64,000 nucleotides of DNA. Source: Sciurus carolinensis. Taxonomy: Eukaryota > Chordata > Mammalia > Rodentia > Sciuridae. A program made the position numbers and the translations under genes. Shown here piece by piece: positions 36,123 through 48,950 of this stretch. The notes under the pieces are model-generated. The model saw only the letters and a program-made list of their open reading frames with translations, was not told where the DNA came from and made no database searches. The stretch spans positions 139,084,596-139,148,595 of the forward strand of contig NC_062222.1 in assembly GCF_902686445.1 (NCBI RefSeq), read 5' to 3'. Positions within the stretch are counted from its first letter, which is position 1, and each line of letters begins with the position of its first letter.

Positions 36123-36365
36123 CGGCTGGTCAAGGCCGCCGTGCCTCTCCTCCTTCTCCACAGTCCTCCGGCAGTCCGGGCACACCCACAGCGGCAGGTG
36201 CAGCACGCTGTTGCCCTTGGGAGCCATGGAAAGGGCCAATTTGCTCGCAGTCTTAACTCCACTCTCTAAGAATGAAGGGTCTTTCCGTTCACTTCTGCAC
36301 AGAAGACAATAATCCCCAGCGGGGTAGGGTGGTGTCCTATGATTCATGCCAAAACTAAAAGGAGT
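36123..36365 (-). CDS. FAM193A: FAM193A exon, cysteine-rich (CxxC...CxxC), most 5' exon in window
   Basis: Internal coding exon of 243 nt (81 codons, phase 0 at both ends). On the minus strand it follows a T-rich tract ending TTCCAG and ends CCG|GTGAGT, a near-consensus donor. The peptide opens TPFSFGMNHRTPPYPAG and carries CLLC about 19 residues in, then the block SKLALSMAPKGNSVLHLPLW followed by CPDC and TVEKEERH. The paired CxxC motifs suggest zinc binding (inference). The wording matches what I remember of FAM193A, a large poorly characterised protein of vertebrates with a paralogue FAM193B; its biochemical role is not established. A methionine at codon 7 could be an internal start, but the strong acceptor argues for an internal exon. 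FAM193B is the main alternative, yet the downstream exons fit FAM193A better. Confidence 0.93.
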
Positions 36366-36424
36366 CTGGAACAGAAAAAAAAATTCTATTTTCAAAACCT
36401 AATCCACAAAGCCAAAGTTGTTAA

Positions 36425-36432
36425 ATATATAT

Positions 36433-36463
<31 letters not shown>

Positions 36464-36486
36464 TGTGTGTGTGTAAATATATATGT
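36425..36486. repeat. (TA)n/(TG)n microsatellite
   Basis: TATATATATGTATATG... with a short GTGTGTG part, 60 bp upstream of the cysteine-exon acceptor. Confidence 0.95.
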
Positions 36487-38039
36487 CTAAAATAAGTGCA
36501 CATTTGTTTATATAAAGAAACAGAATAGAAAATTTGTAAAATAAAACTGAACCTAGTGTTTCAGAAACTCATAATACTTGAAATAAAGTAGTAACACCAT
36601 TAAAAAAATTTTATTAGGAATTAGAAAACTCTGCCTAGACTTCTTTGTTACTTCCCCTAAGGAAAAATGTCAGTGCCATGGTCAGACCATGAGAAAGCAC
36701 CAGAATGGCACTTCATCAAAAGGCTTGAAGTCACTACCCCAAGGCATCTGCACCCAAGGGCTTCATGCTGAATTGGAAATTGACTCCAGACCACCTCAGA
36801 CAAACAACAGAGAACCCGATAGCAGCCATACATCCAAGACCAGTCTCCCCTTCCAGGCTCTGCAATAATAATGCTGAATCCAGTTCCAATTTCCCACTTT
36901 CAATGGCTGCTTTTTTTCAAACAGGTCCTAAACTGAAGGATGAAGGAAGGGACAGAGGTTGAAGGAAGAGGCAAGATTATCCTATATCCTTTTCAAAAGA
37001 TTACCACCATCCTCTCTGAAAAGTAAAAGTAAGCTTTAGAGAAACACACACCCCACCTCCGCCCCCCAGAGAAAAAGAAGCCAAGGCTCAGGAGTTTGGA
37101 AATGGGCTTGAGGCCAACAGGCGGGGATGTCTGGCAGGTAGGATTTTAACCCAAATCAGAGAACTCCAAGAAGGCCCTCACACAGATGGCACTGCTGTGC
37201 ACATGATGACTAATACCTGAAGGTCCTGGAGAGACTCCAGAGGCACAGGGCAGTAGGTGGGCAAGGTCAAGCACAGGAGCCAGCACTACCTTTCTGTGCT
37301 CAAAGCCACAGCACACTGCAGGGTTACCACAGTACCCCTTTGATCTGTTCTGTCTTCTGGAGGGTCCCTGTAGCAGTGTATCAAGTATGAAGGAGAACAA
37401 GACCCACAGCAAGGCTACTGTGGTTTCTCACAAAGGCTCCAGCTCCACCCAGAAACTCCTCCAGTGCCCAGCCAAGTCCTACTCTTGTGGTTCTCTCTCC
37501 ATACTGTCACCAATGTTCTATTGGATTGAGTATGCACTGGCATGACTGGCCCAAGAGGCTAAACAAATAATGAATGCAAATGTCTCGTTCACATTCTTAA
37601 CATGCTTTTATAAACAGTGGTTGAAACTATGTGGGCTTATCACCCTACAAAGTTCTGTGGGTTTAACCAAACCTGGCTCAGTGGATAATTTAGTATGTGG
37701 GGGATGTTGGAAAAGAATTGAACAATGTCTGCCAATCATGTCCTTATAGGTCCCAGACCCCAATCACAGAATATGGGAAAGCAGATGTCATTTTCTGGAC
37801 CAACAGATCTGAGAAGTATATAAATTATGATGGTTTCAAAACTCACACCAATTTAACCCTTTGAAAAGCTATCTCTCTTCCTTAGTCCTGGAAAACAAAC
37901 TTCACCAGCAGAACAGTTACCATCATCAGACCTCATGGGTCCTGCTAGGTTTTATAACCAAAGTCCCAGGCTGACACCATGACTGACAGCCACCATGGCC
38001 TTGAAACATCAGGTTCTGTGCCCACATGTTTATCACTCT

Positions 38040-38375
38040 TCCATTATAGGTAGAGTGTCCCTCATCCAAAAGGCTTGGATCTAGATGTGTTTCAGATACT
38101 TTCAGGGTTGGAATACTTATATACATGTAAGATATCTTGAGAAAGAGCCCCAAAATTCATGTTCATGAAAAATTTGTTTCATATACACCTTATACACATA
38201 GACTGAAAGTAATTTTATATAATATTTTTAAGTGCACCTGAGTTTTGACTGTGACCCATCACCTGAAGTTAGATTTTGAAAACCCTACTAGCTGCCATGT
38301 TGGCACTCAAAAAGTTTCAGATTCTGGAGCATTTCAGATTTCAGATTTCTTGAATCAGAGTACTCAACTTACACT
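38040..38375 (+). mobile_element. DNA-transposon fossil, Tigger-like
   Basis: CCCTCATCCAAAAGGCTTGG and TGGAGCATTTCAGATTTCAG are characteristic of a non-autonomous Tigger-type element; no transposase frame. Confidence 0.55.
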
Positions 38376-38419
38376 TACTGGGAGATCATGACTACCCAGA
38401 CACTGGGGCAGAGATGAAT

Positions 38420-38640
38420 AAACAAAGATCTCTGCCTTTGAGGAACTAATATGCTCCTCAAAAGACAAAATAATAAATAAATTAGTAAAAATGTACAACA
38501 CTGGATAGGGGCAAATGATAAGGAAAAAAACACAAAGTAGGAAAAAAATGCCTGCTGCTGGTGGGTACAGAACCCTTTCACTTAGGGTGGCAGAGAGGGC
38601 CTTCTTGAGGAAGTAACTTAAGGAGACCCTTGGAGAAGAG
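38420..38640 (+). repeat. L2-like ancient repeat
   Basis: GATCTCTGCCTTTGAGGAAC and GAGGGCCTTCTTGAGGAAGT follow the L2 3' pattern. Another L2-like stretch (CAGCATGTGCAAATGGGCAA) lies near 39510. Confidence 0.55.
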
Positions 38641-38816
38641 CACTATGGCAAGCAAGCAATGAGGCAGCGGACCAGGTGGTTGGGGAGGGTGAGACAGGGA
38701 GCTGAGGACCAACTACAAGTGTGCATGGGAGGGGATGAAAGGGACAGGGAAGGTAATGAGAAGACAGAGGAACCAGCAAGAGGGAGATGGTAAGACTGCT
38801 GGAGCCGGGGAGGCAC

Positions 38817-38851
38817 AGGTGAGGCAAGGCAGAGGTGAGGCAAGGCAGAGG
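38817..38851. repeat. Short tandem repeat, 16-bp unit
   Basis: AGGTGAGGCAAGGCAG repeated just over twice. Confidence 0.9.
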
Positions 38852-39140
38852 CAAGTCATAAAAGCGGGAGAAAGGTCAAGGACAGCATCCACTGTCTGGG
38901 TCAGCATGTGGAGTATTGGGCCAAGAAGACATCCAAAAACATCTGGTTATCTACTCTACACCAGGGTGCAATGCAAAGAACACAGGGCACCTGCTCTTGC
39001 TCTAAAGGGACATTAAACAAATGAAAGACAAAGCCACATGGTGCCATCCATTAGAAAAAGAGTTGGTAAGGATGTGGAATGGGACTAGGAGAGTGGCATC
39101 CTTTTTCAAATTATTTTTTTGACATTGTAAGTGGACAGTA

Positions 39141-39240
39141 TGCCTTTATTTTTTAAATTTTTATGTGGTGCTAAGGATTGAACCCAGGATCTCACACATG
39201 CTAGGCAAGTTCTCTGCCACTGAGCCACAACCCCAGCCCC
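39141..39240 (-). mobile_element. ID-derived SINE
   Basis: Reversed ID (GGATTGAACCCAGGATCTCA, GAGCCACAACCCCAGCCCC) with part of the variant tail. Confidence 0.88.
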
Positions 39241-39309
39241 AAGAGTGGCATTCTCTTGGTGGTTTTTGTTTGTCGATTGATTTTGCTTTGTTTTCTTTGT
39301 TGTTGTTGT

Positions 39310-39425
39310 TTGTTTGAGACAGGGTCTTGCTGTGTTGCTTGACTGGCCTTGAACTAGTGGTCTCAAGGATCCTCCTACCTCAGCCTACTGAGGAGCTGGG
39401 ATTATAAACGCACACTACTACATAC
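39310..39425 (-). mobile_element. B1-like SINE
   Basis: Reversed B1 (GAGACAGGGTCTTGCTGTGT, CTCAGCCTACTGAGGAGCTG). GTT repeats precede it. Confidence 0.8.
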
Positions 39426-40099
39426 CTTTGGTATTTTTGCAGGAGCACAGCAAAGATCTAAATGTTAAGGAGAAAAGGAAATGACGATCTAGGAGATGAG
39501 CAGGCAAAGGGGACAGCATGTGCAAATGGGCAAGCTCAAGGAAAGAGCAATGCCACAGGGGTGGAGCTTCCAGAGCAAGGGAGTACAGCAAGGGAAGGGG
39601 AAGGTCACTCAAGCTTATTATGGTTTAAACAAGGGCATGGATGGAATTCCCATTTTAAAAAAAGAAATTTTGCTGTGTGAAAAATGAACTCTGGTGGGAC
39701 AAGGATGTAAGAAACGCTGCTGTAGACGGTTCTAGGTGCAGAAAGAAGACAAGGTGGTTTAGGCTCCGTGGAAGCCATGGAGGAAAGCAGTCAGACTCAG
39801 GGATGCTGAAGGTGGGACTCTTCAAGAGTCCTGAGGAATGGGCTTAAACCCCTGGGCAATGATCAAGTCAATAATAAACAACCCAGAGGCAGGAGGGAAG
39901 GCTGGAACAGTGGCAAAAATCAGAAGCCTGCTTTGGATACTGTGCACATGATGTTTAAGAACATCCAATGTGAAGTTTTTGTTCTGCATGAATGAGATAC
40001 TCCAGCAACAGGGTACAAATGGATATAAATTTGGCATCATCAGTACACGTGCTACCTAAAGCCATGGAACTAGATGAGATGGCCTACAGAGGAAGGGTT

Positions 40100-40226
40100 T
40101 GTCTGCATGGTGGCATGCCTGTAGTTTCTACCTGCTTGGGAAGATAAGGCAAGAAGATCTCTTGAGCCCAAGGGTTGGAGACAAACTTAGCATAGCAGGA
40201 TCCCATCTCAAAACAAAACAGAACAC
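40100..40226 (+). mobile_element. B1-like SINE
   Basis: GCATGGTGGCATGCCTGTAG head, diverged B1 body, CCATCTCAAAACAAAAC end. Confidence 0.82.
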
Positions 40227-40227
40227 A

Positions 40228-40427
40228 CAGAGTATGATGGTGCACTCCTGTAATCCCAACAACTTGGGAGGTTGAGGTAGGAGGAGTCCAAGTTTGAGGA
40301 CAGCTGCAGCAACTTAAGAGAGGTTCTGTCTCAAAAAGTAAAAAGGGCTGGGGATATGGCTCAGTGGAAGAACACCGCTAGCCTCAATTCCCTGTACCAA
40401 AAAACAAACAAACAAACAAACAAAAAA
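40228..40427 (+). mobile_element. B1/ID composite SINE with (AAAC)n tail
   Basis: Directly follows the B1 copy; CTCCTGTAATCCCAACAACT, GGGCTGGGGATATGGCTCAG, tail ACAAACAAACAAAC. Confidence 0.9.
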
Positions 40428-40729
40428 CAGAACTTTTCAAGACCTGATTATTTTCTCTAGTGGGAAGTTAGTCCTTGAAAAGGCTAAAATTTCACTCTCC
40501 ATACCCTTTCCAGAACAAAGTAAGTAGAAGGGTTATCACAACACCACACACCTGATATCTGACTCAACCCAACTACTACTGACCTCCTACCTAGTAACTT
40601 TCCTAACTGGCTAAATGTGAGGTGCAAATATGAATTCCATTGATTCCTTTTAAAAATACTGATCACTGGACTAAAATATAACAAGTACCATAAGCTGAAG
40701 ATATCTGAAGTATGCAATTTAAAAAGTGT

Positions 40730-42010
40730 TCATGGATGTCCACCTCATTAAGCCATTACCACAATTAAAACAAGGAACATTTCCATTACCCCAAGATCCT
40801 GCAATCCTTCTCCAACTCCACCCCTGTCCATAGATAACCACCAGCTGGACCATCTGTCACTAAGATTACTTAGTAAATTCTAGAACTGTACATAAATAGA
40901 TGACCTTTTGTCCACCTCCTTTCACTCAGCACAACTTTTGTCTGTCTGTTGCAATATGGGGGTATGAATCCAGGACCTTGCAGATGATATGCAAGTGCTC
41001 TAGAACAGCTCAGGCTGCAGGTGCCTGCCACTGCACCAGGCCAGGTATCATCATTTTGAGATCATTCTCACACATGCAAGGGGAGTTTGTTACTTTTAAT
41101 GCTGAGCACCATTGGTTATCCACTCTTCTGCTGATGAACATCTGGGTTGTTTGTGGTCTGGGCTGTTATAAACAGCAGCTATGAACATTCACATACAAGT
41201 CTTGGTGTAGAAATGTACTTTTGTTCTCTTACATAAATACAAAGGATAGAATGGCTGAGTCATATGTTATGTGTGAGTTCAACTTTTAAGCCAACCCTTT
41301 CCCAAAGAACAGTATCTGAGAGTTACAATTACTCCACCTCCTTAGCATGGTCAGTTGTTTTATCTGTAGCCGTTAAAATGTGTAGTGGTACTACCTCACT
41401 GTTTTTCTCTACTGACAATGTTAAGCATCTCATGTTGCTTATGTCAGTTCTTACTTCTGTGGTGTGGTATCTATTCAAATCTTTGGTCCTGGTTTAAGGT
41501 TTATCAATTTGATGAATTTTAAAAGAATAAGCTTTTGATTTAATCAATTTATGTATTTTAGGTTTTTTTCTACTTATTAGCTTTGTTTTTGTGTTATTAT
41601 TTCCATTCTCTGGGTTACTGTAGGTACAAATGGCTACAATTGTTCTCTACTATGTCAAGGTAGAAATACGCAGGTCACTGAGTCCTTTCTCTTGTACAAT
41701 ATGGGTGGTTAGGACTGTAAGTTTTCCTGTAAGTACTACTTTGGCTGCATTTAACAATTTTGATATGTTCTGTTTTCCATTCTCCTTCAGTTCAAAAGAC
41801 TTTCTAATTTTCCTTCTGATTTTTTCTTTGTCTTGTTGGTTGGTTGTTTAAAGTATGGTTTCATTTCCTAATATTTGCAGTTTTCTAAATATCTTTCTGT
41901 AATGGATTTCTAATATAGTTCTGTCCATCAGAGAAGAATATATAATCTTAATCTTCTAAATATATTGAGATTTCTTTAATGGTTCAGAATATGACCTATC
42001 TTGGTAGATC
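40730..42010 (-). mobile_element. LINE-1 fragments, reverse orientation, with a SINE remnant
   Basis: Reversed L1 3'-end wording (CTGATGAACATCTGGGTTGT, TTGGTGTAGAAATGTACTTT), then reversed AT-rich L1 text near 41500-42000. A decayed B1/ID remnant lies at 40945-41050 (ATGAATCCAGGACCTTGCAG). All frames broken. Confidence 0.7.
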
Positions 42011-42989
42011 TTCAATGTTAGTTAAAGAATGTGTACACACACTGCTGATGTTGGGTGCAGTGTTCTATAAATGCCAATTAGATTAGCTGGCTGCTGGTGC
42101 CTCCCACATGACCTCTATCTCCCTGGAGCCATCTTTCATGATGCAAGTATTGAACAGGAGAACCTCTGCCTTAGACCCTTCCACTGTTCCACTGCCTGAA
42201 AGGAACCAATCTCCAAGTCATCATGCATGATGTACAAGGCCCTCTGTCACGGGTCACCGCATCACATAATTTGCCTAGCTGAAATGGTCAGTTCCACACT
42301 TCTGTGCCATCCCACTAAGTGGCTTTTACCTCCCCTTGCCTCAGTACTTACCACCCATTAATTCAAGATACAGGAACACTGTTCAAGGGAAGGAGGAACA
42401 GAAACTCGCATCAAAGTGCACAGGGAAAGACCAAGGCCACCTGGCCCTACCAGGAGGAACCTGGGAAGGTCTTGAGAGGACAGGAAGCAGTGGAGTAGAT
42501 GTGAGAACTTTCATGCAGTACAGAGCCCCAGAGGAACAGAGACTTGCACAAGAAAGGAAGCACTGCTGAAGGAGGCACAGAAGGTTAACAATCTTTTTGG
42601 AAAACCACTGGCATGTTTTTCAGGCCCACTGAAACTCACCCATCTAACTGCCCCCTCTCTCCTCCTCCACCACTACCAATCTCCTTCCCCAGACATGCGC
42701 CTAGTCCCACCCCACCACACCTGAAAACTCTATTCCACTAATTCTTTATTCTTTTTTTTTTTTTAATCACTTTTTCCTTCTTGGCTGCACTATTTCATTA
42801 GGAAACCACGTTGCTCTTTCTCTTATCCTCCTCTCAATGCACTTCCCTCTCAACTACATATTGCCTGTCTTCTCTTTTCTTTTCATCTTTGGAGGTGTCT
42901 GCCCCAGCTCTAAGAGAACACAACACAAGCCACAAACATAAGCCGCATAATTAAACCACACAAGGAAAAACAACAAAATACCAACACAA

Positions 42990-43805
42990 ACCTACATGAC
43001 CAAAATGTAGAACTATGACAACTAAGATGCTGATGAAAAGGTGGAACAACAGGAATTTCTCACTCACTGCTGAAGAGAATTCAAAATGGTGCTGTCACTT
43101 TGGATCACAGTTTGGAGAATTCTTACAAACACAAAGCATATGATCTACCAATTGCACTCCTTAGTCTACCAAATGACTGAAATTTTATATCGACACAAAA
43201 ACCTACACATAGATATTTATAGCAGCTTATTCATAACTGCCAAAACCTGGAGACAACCAAGATGTCAGTAGCTAAATGAATAAACAACTTCAGTACATCC
43301 AGACAATGAAATATTATCCAACACTAAAAAGAAATGACCAACAAACCATGAAAAGAAATGGAGTAACCTTAAACACATATTACTAAGGGAAAAAAGTCAA
43401 TCTGAAAAGACTATATATACTACATGAGTCCAACTATATGACACTGTGGAAACCACAACTATGAAGATAGTAAAAAGGTAAACTGGCTGCCAGGGTTTGG
43501 GATGAACAGGCAGTACCCAAAGGATATGACAGGTAATGACTCTGCTCTATACAATACTATAATGGTGGACAGATGTCATTATACATCTGTCCAAACCCAC
43601 AGAACGACCAACACCAGAGTGGGCCCTAATATAAACTATGGACTGTGGGGATAATGCTGTGTTGATGCAGGTTCATCCGCTCTAACAAATGTTCACCTCT
43701 GTCGCTGGAAGCTCACAGTGGAGGAGGCAGAAGGTACACACAACTCTACTTTCCACTCGAAATTTGCTATGAACCTAAAACTGACCTAAAAATAAAGTCT
43801 GTTAA
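42990..43805 (+). mobile_element. LINE-1 3' fragment
   Basis: ORF2 C-terminal wording in broken frames (TTTGGATCACAGTTTGGAGA, TTATAGCAGCTTATTCATAA) and a 3' UTR ending AACAACAACAAAATC. Confidence 0.7.
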
Positions 43806-44699
43806 GCAACAAAATGAACAACAACAACAAAATCCCACAGGTGAATTCTAATATTTTATTTAAATCAACAATCCAAATATCTGATTAAAGGGAATCAATA
43901 TAAAAATTATTACTGGGGCATTTGGGTTCTTTTTCATACTAAATCTTCAGTATCTGGTATGTTTCATACCTGGAGCTATCTCAGACTGGACCAAATACAC
44001 TTCCAGCGCTCCATGGCCACAAGTGGCCAGGGCCCTGTGCAGAGTCATGCAGACCCACACCCACCCTCTCCCAACCTTTCCCTCCAGCAGCAGTTCCCCT
44101 CCCCACCCACACTGCCAGCATGAGGCAAAAGGACCCACACTCTCTTCAACTAGCATCCCGGGCATCACGTCCTCTTGGCTTTCTCAAAATGCGCTCCAGA
44201 GTCCTGATTCCAAAGACCACTGCGTGTGTTTCTCGGACGAGCATTCCTAACTTGAGGGTCAGTTGACAGTCTCTCCTCATTCTCCCTCCAAAATCTGAGC
44301 CTCATGCTTCTGGAAAAATCCTTGTTTCACAGATATTTTTCTTTCCTCCCTGGCAGCTTTAAAGGAGGGGCAGAATAAAGTTCCTTTACCATTAAGTCCT
44401 GGATGTCCCTGTGAATGGCAACATGAATTCAAAATAGGGCACCCTGGCATTAGTAAGAGAAAGACAAAAGGCCAAGAAGGAGTTGGCCAGTGAAACTTTT
44501 GTTGCAAATTGGGTTTTTTTGTTTTTGTTTTTTGGGTTCATCTAGGTTCTCCTGAGCAGGATCCACAAGACAGCCCTACACACCAATAATGAATCACCTC
44601 TTACTTAAGCTAACACAAGTTAGCTTCTATGAATGGAGGCCAAAAACATGCATCAAGTCAGTTCAATGAAAAACTGGGTTTAACCTGTAGTCTCCTATT

Positions 44700-44795
44700 A
44701 AAAACATGGGCTTTGGCATTAGACCAGTGCAAGTTTTAGTCCTGGAATTTACTGGAAGGGTGACCTCAGACAAGTACCCTCACCTTTCCTAGCTC
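44700..44795 (+). repeat. MIR-like repeat
   Basis: GGGCTTTGGCATTAGACCAG and GACCTCAGACAAGTACCCTC resemble the MIR core. Confidence 0.5.
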
Positions 44796-45637
44796 CATGT
44801 CCTATCCCTGCAGTCACTGAAACATCTCCCAAGAACTTTTTAAGTTTAGGGGCAAACATGTGCATAATACACTGTTCAAAGAAGGGAGGACATGTGTTGA
44901 ACAGACAACAAGATGCCATCCATAAGGCAGGGGTTGAAAACAAAACCTTAACACAAAATGTCACACTGTAAAGTCTAGGAGTAGAATTAATATAACTCAT
45001 TTTATTCTGGGAATCGCTGTTTAACTCAAAATGAGCATACATTATTTTTAATCATCAGGGGAAAAAAAAAAAAAAAACTTTCCGAAAAACAGAATTTCTA
45101 GAAAGTAAAGGGGTCGCTGGCCTGCCAGTGGTGTGAAGCCCTCTTGAGTTCAGTGCTTTCCCAGCAGAGAACAGCATGTTCCAGTCGCTCAGGGTCCCAT
45201 ACTTCACAAAGAACAGGGAGACTGAGAGTTCCAGATGCTGAACCCTGGCTAACACAGATGCTGGCAACCTGTCCTCATCTGACAGATCCCTGGTCAGCAC
45301 CAGGCTCCCTGCTGCCTCCACACAGCCCTGTGCAGACCAAAGCACTAAGGAGAAAACTCACAACTGACTAGCAATGATCTGGTGACAAATACCGAGCTTC
45401 ATTGATACTGATAAAAGCCATAGGCAAGGGATGGTAATCCCACCTAACCACAGCAACAAGATTCACTGCACAGTTAGAAACTTTACCCTTTTCAACACTA
45501 GGGAAAGGTCCACAGCAAAGAAAATTCTTGCATTTATGTTTAACTAAAATATATTTAACTATACCACCAGAATTTCCAGAAACACACTATATTTCATTTT
45601 CAGTATTTTTATAACTATAATACTATAGTATCTGAAT

Positions 45638-45848
45638 TTTTTTTTTTTTTGGTAGCAGGGATTGAACCAGGGGTACTTAACCACTGAGCCACATCCCCAG
45701 TCCTTTTTTATACTTTATTAGAGGCAAGGTCTCACTGAGTTGCTTAGGGCCTCACTAGATTGCTGAGGCTGTGTTTGAACTCATGATCCTCCTTGCCTCA
45801 GCCTCCCGAGCAGCTGGGATTACAGGTATGTGCCACTACACCTAGCTT
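45638..45848 (-). mobile_element. B1/ID composite SINE
   Basis: Poly-T, GGGATTGAACCAGGGGTACT, AGGTCTCACTGAGTTGCTTA with a short internal duplication, reversed B1 head GGGATTACAGGTATGTGCCA. Confidence 0.93.
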
Positions 45849-46059
45849 AATCTCTGAATCTTTTGATTAAAAAGAATTTTATTTCCTTTAAATATATGCT
45901 TAAACACTTTTCTTGCATTAAGTATGAGTTATATATGGTTATGTATAAAACAGTATAAGAAATAATGATCACTACTACACATCAACATTACAAAGTTTAA
46001 TAGTGTGATATAGTAAGAGTAAGGTAAAAAAAAAAAATCTAAGTGTTAAGCTTACCCCT

Positions 46060-46395
46060 AAACTAAAATAGGACTAGAGTTGCATGTCCAATGTGATGAC
46101 TTCTGAGCACTTGAAATGTGGCCAAGTCCAAACTGGGATGTGCCATAAATATAAAATATACACCAGATTTCAAAGACAATATGAAAATAGGAACATAAAA
46201 TATCTTATTAATAATTTTATATTGATTCTATCTTTTACTAATACTGTGGCTACTTGAAAATTGTTACTATTTGTAATGTGGCTACATAACAATTTTTTTA
46301 CTTTTTACTTTTATAATATGGTTACTTAAAAAGTTTAAAATTACCTGTGTGGCTTGCATTATGCTTTTATTAGGCATACCTGAACTAGAGCACTA
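46060..46395. mobile_element. DNA-transposon fossil, hAT-like
   Basis: CACTTGAAATGTGGCCAAGT, ATACACCAGATTTCAAAGAC and GTGTGGCTTGCATTATGCTT match a common non-autonomous mammalian DNA transposon; family name uncertain. Confidence 0.5.
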
Positions 46396-46446
46396 CTATT
46401 TCTCTTTTTTTTTCATCTTCTCTGCTAATAAAAAATAAATTCCTGT

Positions 46447-46549
46447 GGGCTGGGGATATAGCTCAGTTGGTAGAGTGCTTGCCTTGCAAGCACAAGGCCC
46501 TGGGTTCAATCCCAGCACTGAAATAAATAAATAAATAAATAAATAAATA
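46447..46549 (+). mobile_element. ID SINE with (AAAT)n tail
   Basis: GGGCTGGGGATATAGCTCAG, TTGGTAGAGTGCTTGCC, GGTTCAATCCCAGCAC, then AAAT units. A and B boxes intact. Confidence 0.94.
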
Positions 46550-47159
46550 CCCAATCCTGGGCAGCAGAAAGAAAGAAGCCACAAGGAATAATTATTTTAC
46601 ACAAATACAAAAGAATATCTAGAAAAATAAGAAGTTGATTACACCTGACAATAGTTTATGTTTAATTGTTTTAAAAACTCAGAGCTACACAGAATTGGTG
46701 TCTTTTTTTTAATTAAGCAAACTTTTATTGAAGCTTAAACTATGGTATAGAAATACATTTCAACTGATTTATGTCCATCACCAAGGAAAAGAGAAATTAT
46801 GGGACCAGAATTTCCCTCTGCTATCACAGTAGGATAGATTACTCAATCTGCAGTTGTCACTTTTCCAGGGCTTTGTGCCACACGAATTTGTGCAAGTTTT
46901 CAATATTAGAATCCCTAAGTCTACTAGGGGAGAGGAAAGGAAAAAAAAAAAAAAAAAAAATCAAACCTCAAGCCAACAAATGTTACCAATAGGATTGATG
47001 TCTTATAACAGAAATTTAAAACTTCTGTAAAGCATAAATGGTTAAAAAAAAAAAAAATTCAAACCCAGACAAAATATCGTAATGTGGGATTAAAGGATTA
47101 TTTTTCTCAACACTGCAGTAGCTTCTAATCATCATAAAGAACCTATATGGTAATGCAAT

Positions 47160-47235
47160 TATCACTTTCACTTCACTAAAGAGGAAGCTAATGTGGAATT
47201 TAAGAACACTCTCCAAGCTAGCAAGTATCAGAGCA
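47160..47235 (+). repeat. MIR fragment
   Basis: AAAGAGGAAGCTAATGTGGA ... GCTAGCAAGTATCAGAGCAA, a decayed MIR right half. Confidence 0.45.
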
Positions 47236-47541
47236 AGATTTAAAATCTTAGGTCCCTGAAAGCTGGCTGTGATTCCCTCCTGTGGGAGCAGCCCCTTGGC
47301 TAAAAGCACTCCTGTGGGGAAGGGTGCAGCTGCGAGGGTCAAAAGACTCAGATTGCTGGAGTAAGAACTTCACTGGCGGAGGCACCAAAGGCAATAACTC
47401 CATTACTGAAATAGGAAAATAAACATACACTAGACTAGACCAACAAAGCCAAAAGCTGCTTCTTTTAAAAGACCAGTATAAAGGACAAATACTGATAAGA
47501 CATTAAGGAAACAGAAAACACACACAAAAAAAACAAGGACG

Positions 47542-47632
47542 AGGGCTGGGGATATAGCTCAGTTGGTACAGTGCTTGCCTTGCAAGCACAAGGCCCTGGG
47601 TTCAATCCCCAGTACTGCAAAAAAAAAAAACA
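47542..47632 (+). mobile_element. ID SINE, young, with TSD
   Basis: Complete ID with intact boxes; flanks AAAAAACAAGGACGA and AAAAAACAAGGTCGA form a TSD with one mismatch. Confidence 0.94.
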
Positions 47633-48091
47633 AAAAAACAAGGTCGAAAGAGAAAAAGACATCATTACAAACTGAGTGGTCACTTAAAATAATAAGGTCG
47701 ACATTTTTATGTCAAAATTGAGGCAAAAATTTGATGTAAAGCTCAATGAATTCCTAGAAAAATACAACTTGCCAAAACAGACTTAAAAAAAAAAAAAAAA
47801 AAAGGAAGAAATGAACTCTAATCCTAAATGGCTTCTCTACTAAAAATTTAATAAGAGATTAATCTCATTTTAGACACACTCTTTCAGAAAACACAAAAAA
47901 CACAACCAAAACTCAAAACCATAATTCATACATGAACATAGATGCAAAAAGTTCTTTAAAACATTATCAGCAAATCAAATCCAGCAAAAGAAATTGAAAA
48001 TGTTAAGGGTTTGCAGATGTCTGTGTATCTAAAATCCAAAGGATATAAAGATAAATAAGTAGAATTAAAGCTTTAGAAAGAAATACAAAAC

Positions 48092-48201
48092 TGGGGCTGG
48101 TGCTGGGGAGATAGCTCAGTTGGTAGAGTGCTTGCCTTGTAAGCACAAGGCCCTTAGTTTGATCCCCAGCACACAAAAAAAAAAAAAAAAAAAAAAAAAA
48201 A
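48092..48201 (+). mobile_element. ID SINE
   Basis: GCTGGGGAGATAGCTCAGTT, intact A box, B box changed to AGTTTGATCC, long A-tail. Immediately followed by another SINE. Confidence 0.93.
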
Positions 48202-48202
48202 A

Positions 48203-48334
48203 CTGGGGCTGGAGTTGTGGCTCAGTGGTAGAGCGCTTGCTTCGCATGTGTGAAGCACTGGGTTCGATTCTCAGCACCACATATAAATAAATGAAAAATG
48301 AATAAAGGTCTATCAACATCTAAAAAAAAAAAAA
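48203..48334 (+). mobile_element. Long-tail ID variant
   Basis: GGGGCTGGAGTTGTGGCTCA, GGTTCGATTCTCAGCACCAC, ATAAATAAATGAAAAATGAA tail. Abuts the preceding ID's A-tail; AAAACTGG repeats at the junctions. Confidence 0.93.
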
Positions 48335-48809
48335 CTTAACTAAAAAACAATTATATTCCTACATGCCAAAAGTTATCAGAAAACTTTTTAAGATACCACT
48401 TTTCACAGCATCTCAATATCCTACCCCTGAAAACGTGCCCAGCACAGTAGTGGGAGTCAATGGAGCTGAAGGAGGGCATCACCAGTCACCTGCCAGGCTG
48501 AGTGTGGCTGGTGGTTGGGAGACTGGTTCCATGCAGGAGGACTGAGTGAAAATGCTGAAGATAATATGCTTGCTAGCCAGCTGCTCACTGCAGAACAGAA
48601 CTACACTGGGTTTTTGATTGGTTGGTCTGCAGTCCTGGGAACTGAAGCCGGGGCTCACACATGTCAGATAAGCACTCTACAGAACTACAAACACAGAAAG
48701 GAGGAAAATGTGATAAAATGTCAAAACTAGGGAATATAGGACAAAGTTGTGTAAAAGTTGTTTGGGTTTTTGTGGTTGTTTTGTTCTTGTTATTGGTTTT
48801 TGTTTGTTG

Positions 48810-48950
48810 GGGTTTATTTTTGATACTGGAGATTGAACCTAGGGGTACACCCATGACAACCTTTTTATTTTTTAATTTTAAGGAGGGTCTCATTAGTTTC
48901 TCAGGCTGGCCTCGAACTTGCTATCCTCTTGCCTCAGCCTCCAAAGTATC
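48810..48950 (-). mobile_element. B1/ID composite SINE, truncated
   Basis: Reversed ID end (GGAGATTGAACCTAGGGGTA) and reversed B1 body (CAGGCTGGCCTCGAACTTGC); B1 head missing. Confidence 0.85.

Noticed and set aside
43947..44168. Minus-strand segment with acceptor-like and donor-like ends (CTCCAG|GTATGA)
   Set aside because: The open frame exits in the wrong phase for the cysteine exon and the peptide is unfamiliar.
45055..45345. 96-codon minus-strand frame
   Set aside because: Ends in poly-F from an A run; no splice signals or homology I recognise.
46447..46520. tRNA-like gene suggested by A and B boxes
   Set aside because: The boxes belong to ID SINEs, which are tRNA-derived; no cloverleaf or anticodon arm, and A-tail present.
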